A DNA stretch of 40,852 nucleotides from contig JADZDL010000436.1 in the NCBI GenBank assembly GCA_020851075.1, forward strand, positions 1-40,852. Direction: 5' to 3'. Below the pieces are notes generated by a model. The model worked only from the letters and a program-made list of their open reading frames with translations, did no database searches and was not told the origin of the DNA. The position numbers and the translations under genes were made by a program. This document shows positions 17,407 to 25,789 of this stretch, one piece after another. Source of the DNA: Planctomycetota bacterium (GTDB lineage Bacteria > Planctomycetota > UBA1135 > UBA2386). Position 1 is the first letter of the stretch. Each line of letters begins with the position of its first letter.

Positions 17407-18681
17407 TCACCAGTCCGGAGGAGCTGCTCGTCGTCGGCACGCGAGCAGGCGCTGGTGCAGCAAACGCTGTTCGGGATCCGTGCAAGGCAACTGCAGGGCG
17501 ACTTCGAGTTCGGCGATGGCGTGGTCGTGTTCACCCATCTGCCAATGCAGTTGGGCGCACGTGGCCGGCAGCAGCGGATACTCCGCGAGCACACGTTCCT
17601 TGCGCAACCGTTGCAGGGCCTCGAGTCCGGCCGTGGGGCCGTGCACCTTGGCGATGGCGACGGCGCGATTCAGTTGCACGATGGGGGACGGTGCGATCTG
17701 CAGGAGTCGGTCATACTCCTGCAGGATGCGTGGCCAGTCCGTAGCGGCGTAGTTGGTGGCGCTCGCGTGCACGGAGGCGATGGCCGCTTCGCAATGGAAT
17801 GCGGAGAGAACGTTGCCGCCGATCGAGCGCGCGAAGTGCTGGAACCCGAGTTGCAACCATTCCCGATGCCAGCGATGGCGGTCCTGGTGGGCGAGGGTGA
17901 GCAGTTCGCCTGAGGCATCGGTGCGCGCGGGCAGACGGGCGCCGAGCAGCAACATCAGCGCCAGCAGGGCGTGCACGGTCGGCGTGCAGAGGGCGGGCAC
18001 CAGCAGCAGCATGGCCGTGAGGCGAAGGGCTTCTTCGACGAGTTCTGCGCGCACGAGTTCGTTGCCGCGATGGGCTCGATACCCTTCGTTGAACACGAGG
18101 TAGAGCACCTCCAGCACGAGGTCCAGTCGCCCTGGCAGATCGGCCGCGTTGGGCACTGCAAAGGTGATGTCCTCGCCCTGCAGCCTGGCTTTGGCGCGCA
18201 CGAGTCGCTGCGCGATCGTGGCCTCCTTCTGCAGCAGGGCGGCGGCAATCGCCGGCACGCCCAACCCGCAGACCGTCTTCAGGATCAACGGCACACGCGC
18301 GTCCTTTGGCACGGCCGGGTGGCTGCACAGAAAGAGCATGCGCAGCGTGTCGTCGCCGAGTTCGCTGGCTTCTTCGGCGGGTGAGGTCGACGGGTCGCGT
18401 TCGGCCCATTGCCGCAGCTCGGCTTCGATCCGCGACGCGATCTTCTGCCGGCGCAGGTTGTCCAGCGCGAGGTTGCGCGCGACCTTGAACACCCAGGCTT
18501 CCGGTTGCTCGGGAATGCCCTCTGCCGGCCAGACCCGGAGCGCGCGCAGCAGCGCTTCCTGGACGACATCCTCGGCGAGGTCGAGGCGGGCCGGGCCGAG
18601 CACCCGGCAGAGGCCGGCGACCATCCGCCCATAACGGTGGCGGAACAGGTCGTCGACCAGGTTGGGCGGGGCTGCGGACAC
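17407..18681 (-). CDS. ECF42-type sigma factor with C-terminal TPR-like extension
   Basis: A 424-residue sigma factor of the ECF42 type. Region 2 has LVDDLFRHRYGRMVAGLCRV and LAEDVVQEALLRALRVWP. Region 4 has LILKTVCGLGVPAIAAALLQ. Then comes a long extension with YLVFNEGYRAHRG, the WLQLGFQHF segment and TPR-like helices (LQEYDRLLQIAPSPIVQLNR) that is diagnostic of this group. The length matches the family (about 410-425). GTG at 18681 starts just before region 2 and lies 10 bp after the stop of the YCII-type gene transcribed ahead of it; upstream starts would run into that gene. In ECF42 the extension itself is thought to control activity, and no anti-sigma factor is needed. The stop is 9 bp from the convergent hybrid kinase gene. 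Confidence 0.9.
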   Translation of the reverse strand: MSAAPPNLVDDLFRHRYGRMVAGLCRVLGPARLDLAEDVVQEALLRALRVWPAEGIPEQPEAWVFKVARNLALDNLRRQKIASRIEAELRQWAERDPSTSPAEEASELGDDTLRMLFLCSHPAVPKDARVPLILKTVCGLGVPAIAAALLQKEATIAQRLVRAKARLQGEDITFAVPNAADLPGRLDLVLEVLYLVFNEGYRAHRGNELVRAELVEEALRLTAMLLLVPALCTPTVHALLALMLLLGARLPARTDASGELLTLAHQDRHRWHREWLQLGFQHFARSIGGNVLSAFHCEAAIASVHASATNYAATDWPRILQEYDRLLQIAPSPIVQLNRAVAIAKVHGPTAGLEALQRLRKERVLAEYPLLPATCAQLHWQMGEHDHAIAELEVALQLPCTDPEQRLLHQRLLACRRRAAPPDW

Positions 18682-18691
18682 GGCGGCGGTG

Positions 18692-19057
18692 TTACGACTC
18701 CGGGCCGCCCATGAAATCGAGCTCCCGGACCTCGATGCTACCAAACCGCAGATTGGGGTGGCCATCGCAGAGGCGCACGGCGTGGTCGTAGTTGTCGGCT
18801 TTGATCACGTAGATGCCGCCGACGACCTCCTTGGTCTCCACGTAGGGGCCGTCCTTGACCACGGTGCTCTTGCCCTTCGGCCAGATCACCTTGCCGCCTT
18901 GGTCCGTGAGTTTCTGGCCGAGGTCGAGGCGGCCTTCCGCGGCGAGCTTGGCGCCCCAGGCCTCGTATTCGGCCAGGATGCGGCCGAAGTCGTCGGGGGT
19001 GAACTGGCTGTAGTCCGCGGAAACGTCGCCGCGCAGGATGAGCATGAACTTGGGCAT
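18692..19057 (-). CDS. YCII-related DGPF-type protein, ECF42 partner
   Basis: A 121-residue protein of the YCII/DGPF family: MPKFMLILRGDVSADYSQ at the start, the central WGAKLAAEGRL helix, and the characteristic VKDGPYVETKEVVGGIY strand-turn. The fold is a dimeric ferredoxin-like barrel; most members have no proven activity. DGPF proteins are routinely encoded next to ECF42 sigma factors and are thought to belong to their regulon or control circuit. Here the gene precedes the sigma gene by 10 bp on the same strand. ATG at 19057 gives the canonical N-terminus. The promoter should lie in 19058-19234, which it shares divergently with the Ser/Thr kinase. Confidence 0.92.
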   Translation of the reverse strand: MPKFMLILRGDVSADYSQFTPDDFGRILAEYEAWGAKLAAEGRLDLGQKLTDQGGKVIWPKGKSTVVKDGPYVETKEVVGGIYVIKADNYDHAVRLCDGHPNLRFGSIEVRELDFMGGPES

Positions 19058-19234
19058 GTTGCTGTCTCGGTTGGAGCCGGAAGTCGGCTGTTGCGGACAA
19101 GACGCATACGGCCGCCCGGGATCGACAGCGAGTGTCGGAAATTGTGGAACGCCGGTGACAAAGGCCGCGCCGGAACCCTTCAGGGGAGGGTCGTTCGATG
19201 TGGACCACCCGCCTCCGCCAGTAGGATTGGCCCC

Positions 19235-21946
19235 ATGGACCCGCAGCTTCCCGTCGACGATACCGCCCCTTCCTCGAGTGGCTTGTCCTCGAGCGGCTTG
19301 CTGGAGGATCTCGTCGCCGGGGCCCTGGAAGCTCTCGATCGTGGCGGGGAGGCCGGTCTCGAAGCGTTCCTGGCCGGCCATCCGGCCGAACGGGCGCAGG
19401 TGCTGGCGCTGATCACGCAATTCCGCCACACGGGATTGCTGGCGCGGGATTCTGGCACGGACATCCCCGAACGGCTGGGCGAGTTCCGGCTGCAGCGTCG
19501 CCTTGGTGGGGGCGGCATGGGGGTGGTCTTCGTGGCCGAACAGGAGAGCCTGCGCCGCAGTGTGGCCTTGAAGGTGATCCGACCGGATCTGCTCTTCTTT
19601 GATGGCGCGCGCGAACGATTCCGGCGCGAGATCGAGGTCATCGCCCGGCTCTCGCATCCCGCCATTGTGCCGATCGTCGCCACTGGTGAGCACAACGGCA
19701 TGCCTTGGTACGCCATGGCGCTCATCGATGGCTGTTCGGTCGACGAGGCGGTACGTCGTTTGCACGACCGCCGGCCCGAGGACCTCAACGGCGAAGACCT
19801 GCGCGGTGCCCTTGCCGGCAGCGGCGTGCCGGCGCGCGGCGGCACTTCGCAGGACGCGCTGGTCTTTGCGGGTGGCTATTGGGAAGCCTGCGTGCGCCTC
19901 ATTCGGCAAGCGGCGGTCGGGCTCGCGCACGCGCACGAACGGGGCATCGTGCACCGCGATGTGAAGCCATCGAACGTCATGCTGACGCCCGATGGGCGCG
20001 CGCTGGTGCTGGACTTCGGCCTCGCACTCGTGCAGGGCGACCCGCGCTTGACGCGATCTGGCGCCGAACCTGGCTCGCCGGCCTACATGGCCCCCGAGCA
20101 GGTGCGTGGCGCTGGCACGGACCAGAGATCGGATGTGTACTCGCTCGCGGCGACGTTGTTCCAGCTGCTCGATCTCGCGCCGCCGTTTGCCGCCCCGGAT
20201 CAGGAGCAGTTGCGCCAGAAGATCCTGAACGGTCAGGTGGCGCCTTTGCGCAATCGGTCCATTCCCCGCGAACTTCGCCTCGTGTTGGCCGCGGCGATGG
20301 ATCTCGATCGCGAACGCCGCTACGCAACGGCCGAGGAGTTTGCCGCCGACCTGACTGCCGTGCTGGCGCGCCGGCCGATCGTTGCGCGCCGGTTGCCGTG
20401 GCGCATCCGGGCCCTGCGCTGGTCGCAGCGCCATCGTACGGCGGCGTCGTTGCTTGCCTCGTTGCTGGTCATCGCCCTGGCCTTGCCGGCTGCCATCGCG
20501 TGGCAGCGGGGCGAGGCCTTGCGCGAGTTGACGGCCGCCAAGGACCGCAGCGACCAGAGCCTCAAACAGTCGCTCGCCGCGGTCCGCGCGCTGCTCGTGC
20601 GGTTTGGCGCGGGTGACCTGCAGAGCCTTGCCGGCGGGCAGAAGGCGGCCGAGGGCATGTTCGAGCAGGCGATCGCGATCCTCGATGAGTTGCCCGCCGA
20701 AGCCGGCCGCGACGCCGTGTTGCAGAATCGCACCTACGCCGAGCGGTGGCTCATCGCGTCCTTGTTGCGGCAAGGCAAGGCGGAAGCCGCGTTGGCGCGG
20801 GCCCAAGCCGTGTTCGTGCAGTGGCCCGATCCAGACCATGCGCCGCCGGCGATCGCGATGCTGTTGGCGAGCATCCGTCATGATCTGGTCGCAGCTGCCG
20901 CGAATGGACTGCCGGTGCCAGGCCTGGAGGCCATGGTGGTTCGCATGTTTGCGGATCTGCAGTTGGCCGCGAAGGAACCGCTGCTGGCGACGGAGGTCGT
21001 GGTCATGCGGGTGGACATGCTACTCGACCAGGCGGAGCTCTTGCGGCAGCGCGGGGACGCCGCGGGCGCCGAACAACGCCTGCGTGAAGCGGTGCAGGCC
21101 ATCGATGTCGAGGTGGCCTCTTCGCCGCAGGCAATCGCGACCTACGCCACGGCCCACAATCGATATGCCAGTTCGCTTTGGCGCGCGGGCCAGCTTGACG
21201 AGGCCACCCGTGAGTTCGAGCTGGTGCTGGCGAAGCTATCGCCACCGCTCGATCGCACCAAAGGGCGCCCAGAGCACGTCCGGCTGCGCGCGTATGCACT
21301 CTGGGGGCTCAGTCACGTGGCGGTGACTCGCGAAGATGTTCCCGCCGCGGCGGACTACCTGGCCAAGGCTGCGGAGCTCTACGAGATCAACGCGTTTGCC
21401 TACCCCGATGACGGGGATTCGTCGGCTTATCTGGCTTGTGTGCTGACGGAGCTCGCGCAGGCGAGGGCGTTGTTGCATGCCGGTGCGGACGAAGTGATCG
21501 CGATGCTCGAACGAGCCAGGGTGCTGTTTGGCAGTGCCCGCGATGTCCTGGCTATGGATCGCGAGCGCTGGAAGGCCTACCTGACGAGCCTGCGCCTGCT
21601 TTGCATGCAGTACAAGGGGCGCAACGATCACCGTGGTCAGGCTCGCACCGCGCGTGAGGTGGCGGAAGTTGCCAAGGAGCCGGAGGCGTTGGCGATGGCT
21701 GCCTGGCATCTGTTGCTCGCTGCTGGCGATGCCGAGTCCGCCGGCGATGACGCTGCCGCGAAGGCAAACGAGGCTGCGGCGCTGGCGGCGTTGTTCGCTT
21801 GCGAACAGGCCGGTTGGCATCCGCCGGTCGATCTGAGCCTGGGGCCACCGCTGCGCCTCGTCGGCTTGCCGGAGTTCGCAGCGCTGCAGGCGCGCCATCC
21901 GCCGGAGAATGTGCTGCGGCGGCCGGGGGCGGCCAAAGGCAAGTAG
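19235..21946 (+). CDS. Membrane Ser/Thr protein kinase with long helical C-terminus
   Basis: A 903-residue kinase. The N-terminal 80 residues are acidic and Ser-rich (TAPSSSGLSSSGLLEDL). The kinase domain, about 82-385, has LGGGGMGVVFVAE, VALKVIRP, HRDVKPSN, DFGLAL and GSPAYMAPEQ. Between the hinge and helix E there is an extra stretch of about 50 residues (from VRRLHDRRPEDLNGE to FAGGYWEAC). One transmembrane helix lies near 401-422 (AASLLASLLVIALALPAAIA). The remaining 480 residues are alpha-helical with TPR-like periodicity. AGGA at about 19223 supports ATG 19235; the longer open frame upstream has no signal. It ends 22 bp from the convergent ECF sigma gene, its presumed partner. Confidence 0.92.
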   Translation: MDPQLPVDDTAPSSSGLSSSGLLEDLVAGALEALDRGGEAGLEAFLAGHPAERAQVLALITQFRHTGLLARDSGTDIPERLGEFRLQRRLGGGGMGVVFVAEQESLRRSVALKVIRPDLLFFDGARERFRREIEVIARLSHPAIVPIVATGEHNGMPWYAMALIDGCSVDEAVRRLHDRRPEDLNGEDLRGALAGSGVPARGGTSQDALVFAGGYWEACVRLIRQAAVGLAHAHERGIVHRDVKPSNVMLTPDGRALVLDFGLALVQGDPRLTRSGAEPGSPAYMAPEQVRGAGTDQRSDVYSLAATLFQLLDLAPPFAAPDQEQLRQKILNGQVAPLRNRSIPRELRLVLAAAMDLDRERRYATAEEFAADLTAVLARRPIVARRLPWRIRALRWSQRHRTAASLLASLLVIALALPAAIAWQRGEALRELTAAKDRSDQSLKQSLAAVRALLVRFGAGDLQSLAGGQKAAEGMFEQAIAILDELPAEAGRDAVLQNRTYAERWLIASLLRQGKAEAALARAQAVFVQWPDPDHAPPAIAMLLASIRHDLVAAAANGLPVPGLEAMVVRMFADLQLAAKEPLLATEVVVMRVDMLLDQAELLRQRGDAAGAEQRLREAVQAIDVEVASSPQAIATYATAHNRYASSLWRAGQLDEATREFELVLAKLSPPLDRTKGRPEHVRLRAYALWGLSHVAVTREDVPAAADYLAKAAELYEINAFAYPDDGDSSAYLACVLTELAQARALLHAGADEVIAMLERARVLFGSARDVLAMDRERWKAYLTSLRLLCMQYKGRNDHRGQARTAREVAEVAKEPEALAMAAWHLLLAAGDAESAGDDAAAKANEAAALAALFACEQAGWHPPVDLSLGPPLRLVGLPEFAALQARHPPENVLRRPGAAKGK

Positions 21947-21968
21947 GCGCGGCCGAAAGCCGGCTTGC

Positions 21969-22580
21969 CTACGCGCCGGTGGGGGCGTCGGGCGCGTCGT
22001 TGGCAGCGCCTAGTCGCACCGCGAGCCGCGAGAGGCCTCGATAGACGAGGTTGCGCACGGCGCCTTCGCTGCGACCCATGCGTTCGGCGATCTCCTCGTA
22101 GTCGAGACCGCAGATGCGATACTGGGTGATCGCTTCGCGGTAGTCCTCGGGCAATTCGTCGAATGCGCTTTCGATGCGTCGAAGTGCCTCCGCGGAAGCC
22201 ATTTCGCGACTTGGCGTGCACAGTGATGCGTAGCAGTTGAGGAGCGCCTGACTGTCTTCGGGCGTTGGCGCTTCGCGTCTCGCGTCGCGCATCTTGGCGC
22301 CAAGGTAGCGGATGCGGTCCTGCAGCTTGTGTTGGGCCCTGGTGTAGAGCCAATGACGGAAGGCGCCTTCGCCGCGCCATTCAAACGTCGAGAGCTCGCC
22401 GAGTGCCTCGCGGGCCACGGACTGCACGAGGTCCTCCGGGGTTTCGCGCGCTCGCAGCAAGGCGCCCATGCGCAGCCGTAGCCAGCCCGTCAGGTGAGGC
22501 AGATGGCGCACGAGCAGTTGTTCGAGCGCCTGCTTGTCGCGGCTGGCTGCGCGCACCAGTTCCTGCGTGGATGCAGACAT
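21969..22580 (-). CDS. ECF RNA polymerase sigma factor
   Basis: A 203-residue ECF sigma factor. Region 2 spans LVRAASRDKQALEQLLVRH, ETPEDLVQSVAREAL and the WLYTRAQHKLQDRIRY helix. Region 4 has FDELPEDYREAITQYRICGL and the helix-turn-helix IAERMGRSEGAVRNLVYRG. The linker includes a 35-residue stretch (MRDARREAPTPEDSQALL). The upstream in-frame extension (to 22664) has no homology-like features, so I take ATG 22580. It converges on the Ser/Thr kinase gene at 21946 rather than preceding it. If the two form one circuit, they must be expressed from separate promoters. Confidence 0.9.
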   Translation of the reverse strand: MSASTQELVRAASRDKQALEQLLVRHLPHLTGWLRLRMGALLRARETPEDLVQSVAREALGELSTFEWRGEGAFRHWLYTRAQHKLQDRIRYLGAKMRDARREAPTPEDSQALLNCYASLCTPSREMASAEALRRIESAFDELPEDYREAITQYRICGLDYEEIAERMGRSEGAVRNLVYRGLSRLAVRLGAANDAPDAPTGA

Positions 22581-22938
22581 GTTGGGCAGTGTATGGCCGT
22601 CGATCACTCGGCGTCCGGTTGTTTGCGGGTTGTGCGTTCGGTGCGGCGCATTCGTGGTCCGCACCCTGGTAATGGAGGCGTGATCCCAGTTTGGATGCGC
22701 GATTTTGTCCCTTGACGGAACTTGTCAACAAGTCGTTACATCCAAGACATGCAGGGTTCGGGGCCAGGCTTCACGTCTGGTCCGATGTGTTCGGCGCTAG
22801 CTGCTCCAAGCTAGTCGGCCCCTACCAGGTTGGTTTCCGCCTCATTGTCCCCGCAACGTTGCTTTGCCCTGGCTCCCCGGACACGGAGTCGGGCCGAAGC
22901 CGTTGTCCTTTGCTAATCCAGTCCTCGGAGTCCTCGCT
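22581..22938. other. 358-bp divergent intergenic region
   Basis: No gene is visible. It must hold the promoter of the leftward ECF sigma gene and that of the rightward secreted-protein gene. Besides the promoter-like palindrome listed separately, it holds CTAGC...GCTAG (22797-22814), a 5-bp inverted repeat too short to weigh. Confidence 0.5.
22712..22741 (+). promoter_or_regulatory. Possible promoter with palindromic operator for the secreted-protein gene
   Basis: TTGACG at 22712-22717 resembles a -35 box. GTTACAT, 17-18 bp further on, is a poor -10. Between them lies ACTTGT-CA-ACAAGT (22720-22733), a perfect 6+6 palindrome in the position where repressors typically bind. If used, the leader before GTG 22939 would be about 190 nt. 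The assignment rests on base pattern alone. Confidence 0.3.
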
Positions 22939-24682
22939 GTGATCAAGAAGTTCCTCAATGCCGCCGTGCTCGGCCTCGCCGCCACGGTCGCCGTCGCCCT
23001 CCCCCCCGTGCTACGACACCAACTACGGCACCGCCATCGGTTCCGGTGACGACGTCGTGCTCCCGATCCAATCGATCGGCTTCTCGTTCCCGTTCGCGGG
23101 TGCGAGCTACTCGGACATCCACGTCTCCACGAACGGGTTCTTCTACCTGTCGAACGCGGGTGTGCCGACGCCAGGTGGCGCGCTGTGCTGCGCAGGTACT
23201 TCCGCAACGCTGCTCGCCAACACCGCCGGCCCGATGATCTGCCCGTTCTGGACGGATCTGTACGTGCTCGCGACGAACAACGCGCAGGTGTTCGTCAACG
23301 CGTCGGCAACGGTCTGCACGATCACGTGGAACAACGTGATTGAATACGCGGACCCCGCGAACACGCTCTTCAACCTGCAGGCGAAGATCTACCCCTCGGG
23401 CCAGATCGACTTCACCTACTCGACGAACGTTGCGATGCGCACGGCCGGCGATTGCCTCGTGGGCGTGAGCCCCGGCAATGGCGCGACCGATCCGGGCAGC
23501 AGCGACCTGTCCGTCGGTGGTGCAGCGGCCAGCGACTCGATGTATGAGATCTTCAACAACACCGCGCTGCTGAGCGATCTCGCCGGCTCGATGGTCACGT
23601 TGCTGCCGACCAACCCGGGCTACGTCTACGTGACGACGCCGTGCACCAGCGCTGTGCCGCCCGCCTTCAACACGAGCTACGGCCAGGGCTGCGTGCGCAG
23701 CTTCAACTCGTTCTACGAGAACTTCGCCACTGCCGGCACCTTCGACCTCGATGGCACGAGCATGACGCTGCTCAACACGGGCACCGGCTACCTGGCCCTG
23801 GCCGGCACGGCCACCTACTTCGCGCCGACCGCGAACGCCACCAGCCTCGCGCTCGTGGATGACTCGGAGGCGACGGTCACCCTCGCGACGCCGTTCCCTG
23901 TCAACGGCGGCAGCACGAGCAGCCTGACGGTTTGCTCGAACGGCTACGTGTCGGTTGCCACCGGCAACGGCACCGCCTGGACTCCCAACGTCGCCGCGTT
24001 CCTGGCCATGCAGCAGACGGTGTTCGCCTGCTGGCACGACTACAACCCGACGATCGCCGGTAGTGGCACCGTGAAGTTCGAAGAAGCCAACGGCATCGCC
24101 TACATCACGTGGGATGCCGTCTACAGCTTCGGCACGACCGTGCCGGACACGTGGCAGCTCCAGTTCGAAACGGCGACGGGCACCGTCAACTACGTCTGGG
24201 TCTCCTCGAGCTTGGCGGGCAACGGCAAGCTGATCGGCTACTCGCCGGCCGGCGCGTCGCAGGACCCGGGCAGCCTGGACCTGTCGGTCATGCTGCCGGG
24301 CACGATCTCGGTCTCGAGCGGTGTTGAGCTCACTCCGCTGGGCCTCACGGCCGCCGGCACGGCCGCGCCGGGCTCGACGGTCACGCTGAGCACGACCAAC
24401 ACGCCTGCTGGCTCGCCGTTTGGCGCGCTCGCGTTCGGCCTGACCCAGTTCGCTGCTGGTCTGCCGCTGGGTGGCCTCGGCATGCCGGGTTGCTACCAGT
24501 ACAACGAAGCTGCCGCTGTGCAGCTCTACTTCGCTCCCAACGCGGGCGGTTCCTACACGGCTCCGACGGGCACGGCCTTCCTGGGCGTCAAGATCCAGGT
24601 GCAGGCCGCGGTCTATGCGCCGGGCGCGACCCCGCTGGGCTTCATCACGTCGAACGGCATCGAGATGACGCTCGGCACGTGA
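22939..24682 (+). CDS. Secreted beta-rich protein, reading frame broken at a C7 tract
   Basis: GTG at 22939, preceded by GGAG (22927-22930), encodes a good signal peptide (MIKKFLNAAVLGLAATVAVA if GTG is read as Met). That frame reaches seven C residues at 23001-23007, continues into Arg/His-rich nonsense and stops at 23049. Removing one C joins ALPP directly to CYDTNYGTAIGSGDD, and the frame then stays open to 24682. The mature part has two beta-rich repeats (QSIGFSFPFAGASYSDIH...STNGFFYLS; SSLTVCSNGYVSVA...), each ending in an 'IGYSPAGA' or 'VGVSPGNGA' plus DPGS motif. A C-terminal region of about 115 residues ends in FITSNGIEMTLG and resembles the ends of the two kelch-like proteins. A terminator follows at 24720. 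The indel could be a real mutation, phase variation or a sequencing error. The function is unknown. Confidence 0.8.
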
Positions 24683-24719
24683 TGAACTGAGGGTGCACGG
24701 CGAGCCGTGTTTCCCCCGC

Positions 24720-24764
24720 GCGCGGCGCCCCTCGGCATGGCTGAGGGGCGCCGCGCTGCATTTT
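24720..24764 (+). terminator. Rho-independent terminator, 14-bp perfect stem
   Basis: GCGCGGCGCCCCTC (24720-24733) and GAGGGGCGCCGCGC (24743-24756) pair without mismatch around a 9-nt loop, then TGCATTTT. It closes the secreted-protein gene 37 bp after its stop. It also argues against any methyltransferase start upstream of it. Confidence 0.82.
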
Positions 24765-24817
24765 GGGCCGTTGGCTCGCAGCGTCGCTACGGATGGCGGG
24801 CCGGTCTTGCCGATGGC

Positions 24818-25696
24818 ATGGGCATGGCATCGCTTCTCCGTCGTTCTCTGGCGCTCCTGCGTGCGCCGGCCAACGAGCTCGCTTTTGCGACGCGCAGCCG
24901 CCTGCGTTGGAGCCGGGGGCCCGTGGTGCTTGCTCAAGAGCCGAAACAGGACGTGTTCGATTGGCTCGAAGGGGCGGAACGGCGCGACGCCGAGCGGGTC
25001 GCCGCCCGACTCGAACGCCGGTATGACCTTGCCGCGCTGCGTGCGCGTTCGACGCGGCTCGTCTACGCCGAGAACCTGGCCCTGTTGGAGTGCCTGGAGG
25101 CCCTGGTCGGCGGCGATCCCCTGCCGGCGTCTTCGGAAGTCCTTGTGCGGGCTGTAGATGTGGGCTGCGGCGTATTCCAGTACGCTACCGGGCTGCGCGC
25201 TTGGCTGGGTACCCACGGGGTGGGCACCAACTGGGACCCCGCGCCGCGCCAGGTTGTCCTGCGCGGGGTGGAGATCGACGGGTACGGCATCTACCGGGAC
25301 GGTCATTCGCGGGCGGACCACGGGCGTGCGCACGCTGCTCTGGCGGGTCCGGGCACCGACTTTCTCGTGGGGGACTTCGGTGGGTTGGCAGTGCCGCCGC
25401 AGGACCTCGTCACGATGTTCTATCCGTTCCTCTCGGCCTACCCGTTGCTGCGCTGGGGATCGCCGATTTCCCATCTCCGCCCGCGCCGCCTGGTCAAGGC
25501 GGTCGCGCGCGCCCTCCGGCCGGGTGGTTGGCTCATTGTCGCCAACCAGACCGAAGCTGAGTTCGAGCGCCTCGGGAACCTGCTGGCGGGATTGCCTTTG
25601 CAGCTCGTGCGGCGAGCGTCGTGGGCCACCAACCTCGTGCCCTATGGCGAGCGTACGCTAGGTCGGATCGGGTCCCTCTGGCGTCGGAGCGAATGA
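24818..25696 (+). CDS. Class I SAM-dependent methyltransferase-like protein
   Basis: A 292-residue protein with a Rossmann-type methyltransferase core. Motif I is VRAVDVGCGVFQYATGL. An acidic motif II sits in LRGVEIDGYGIYRDGHSRAD. A 'DFLVGDFGGL' loop follows, and then LVKAVARALRPGGWLIVANQ, the usual post-motif III helix and strand. The N-terminal 110 residues are helical and basic with no signal. The substrate (protein, lipid or small molecule) cannot be told. ATG 24818 was preferred because the in-frame ATG at 24707 would put the terminator hairpin inside the gene; ATG 24824 is also possible. It lies 93 bp before the FHA-CAP gene on the same strand and could share a transcript with the two FHA genes. 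Confidence 0.78.
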   Translation: MGMASLLRRSLALLRAPANELAFATRSRLRWSRGPVVLAQEPKQDVFDWLEGAERRDAERVAARLERRYDLAALRARSTRLVYAENLALLECLEALVGGDPLPASSEVLVRAVDVGCGVFQYATGLRAWLGTHGVGTNWDPAPRQVVLRGVEIDGYGIYRDGHSRADHGRAHAALAGPGTDFLVGDFGGLAVPPQDLVTMFYPFLSAYPLLRWGSPISHLRPRRLVKAVARALRPGGWLIVANQTEAEFERLGNLLAGLPLQLVRRASWATNLVPYGERTLGRIGSLWRRSE

Positions 25697-25789
25697 CCCT
25701 GCCGCCGACCGCGTCGAACGGGTAGCATCTTCCCGAGCCCCTCCCCGTGTCTGGCCCTGATTCCCGGGCCCGCCCCCATTTTGTCCGCA

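Noticed and set aside
19058-20881. N-terminal extension of the YCII/DGPF frame to about 730 codons
   Set aside because: It is antisense to the kinase; the YCII fold begins exactly at ATG 19057.
24707-24817. Upstream methyltransferase start at 24707
   Set aside because: It would place the 14-bp terminator hairpin of the preceding gene inside the coding sequence.
22955-25474. Open minus-strand frame of about 840 codons opposite the secreted-protein and methyltransferase genes
   Set aside because: The product is Arg/Gly/Ala-rich without domain motifs; it is the usual antisense openness of GC-rich coding DNA.
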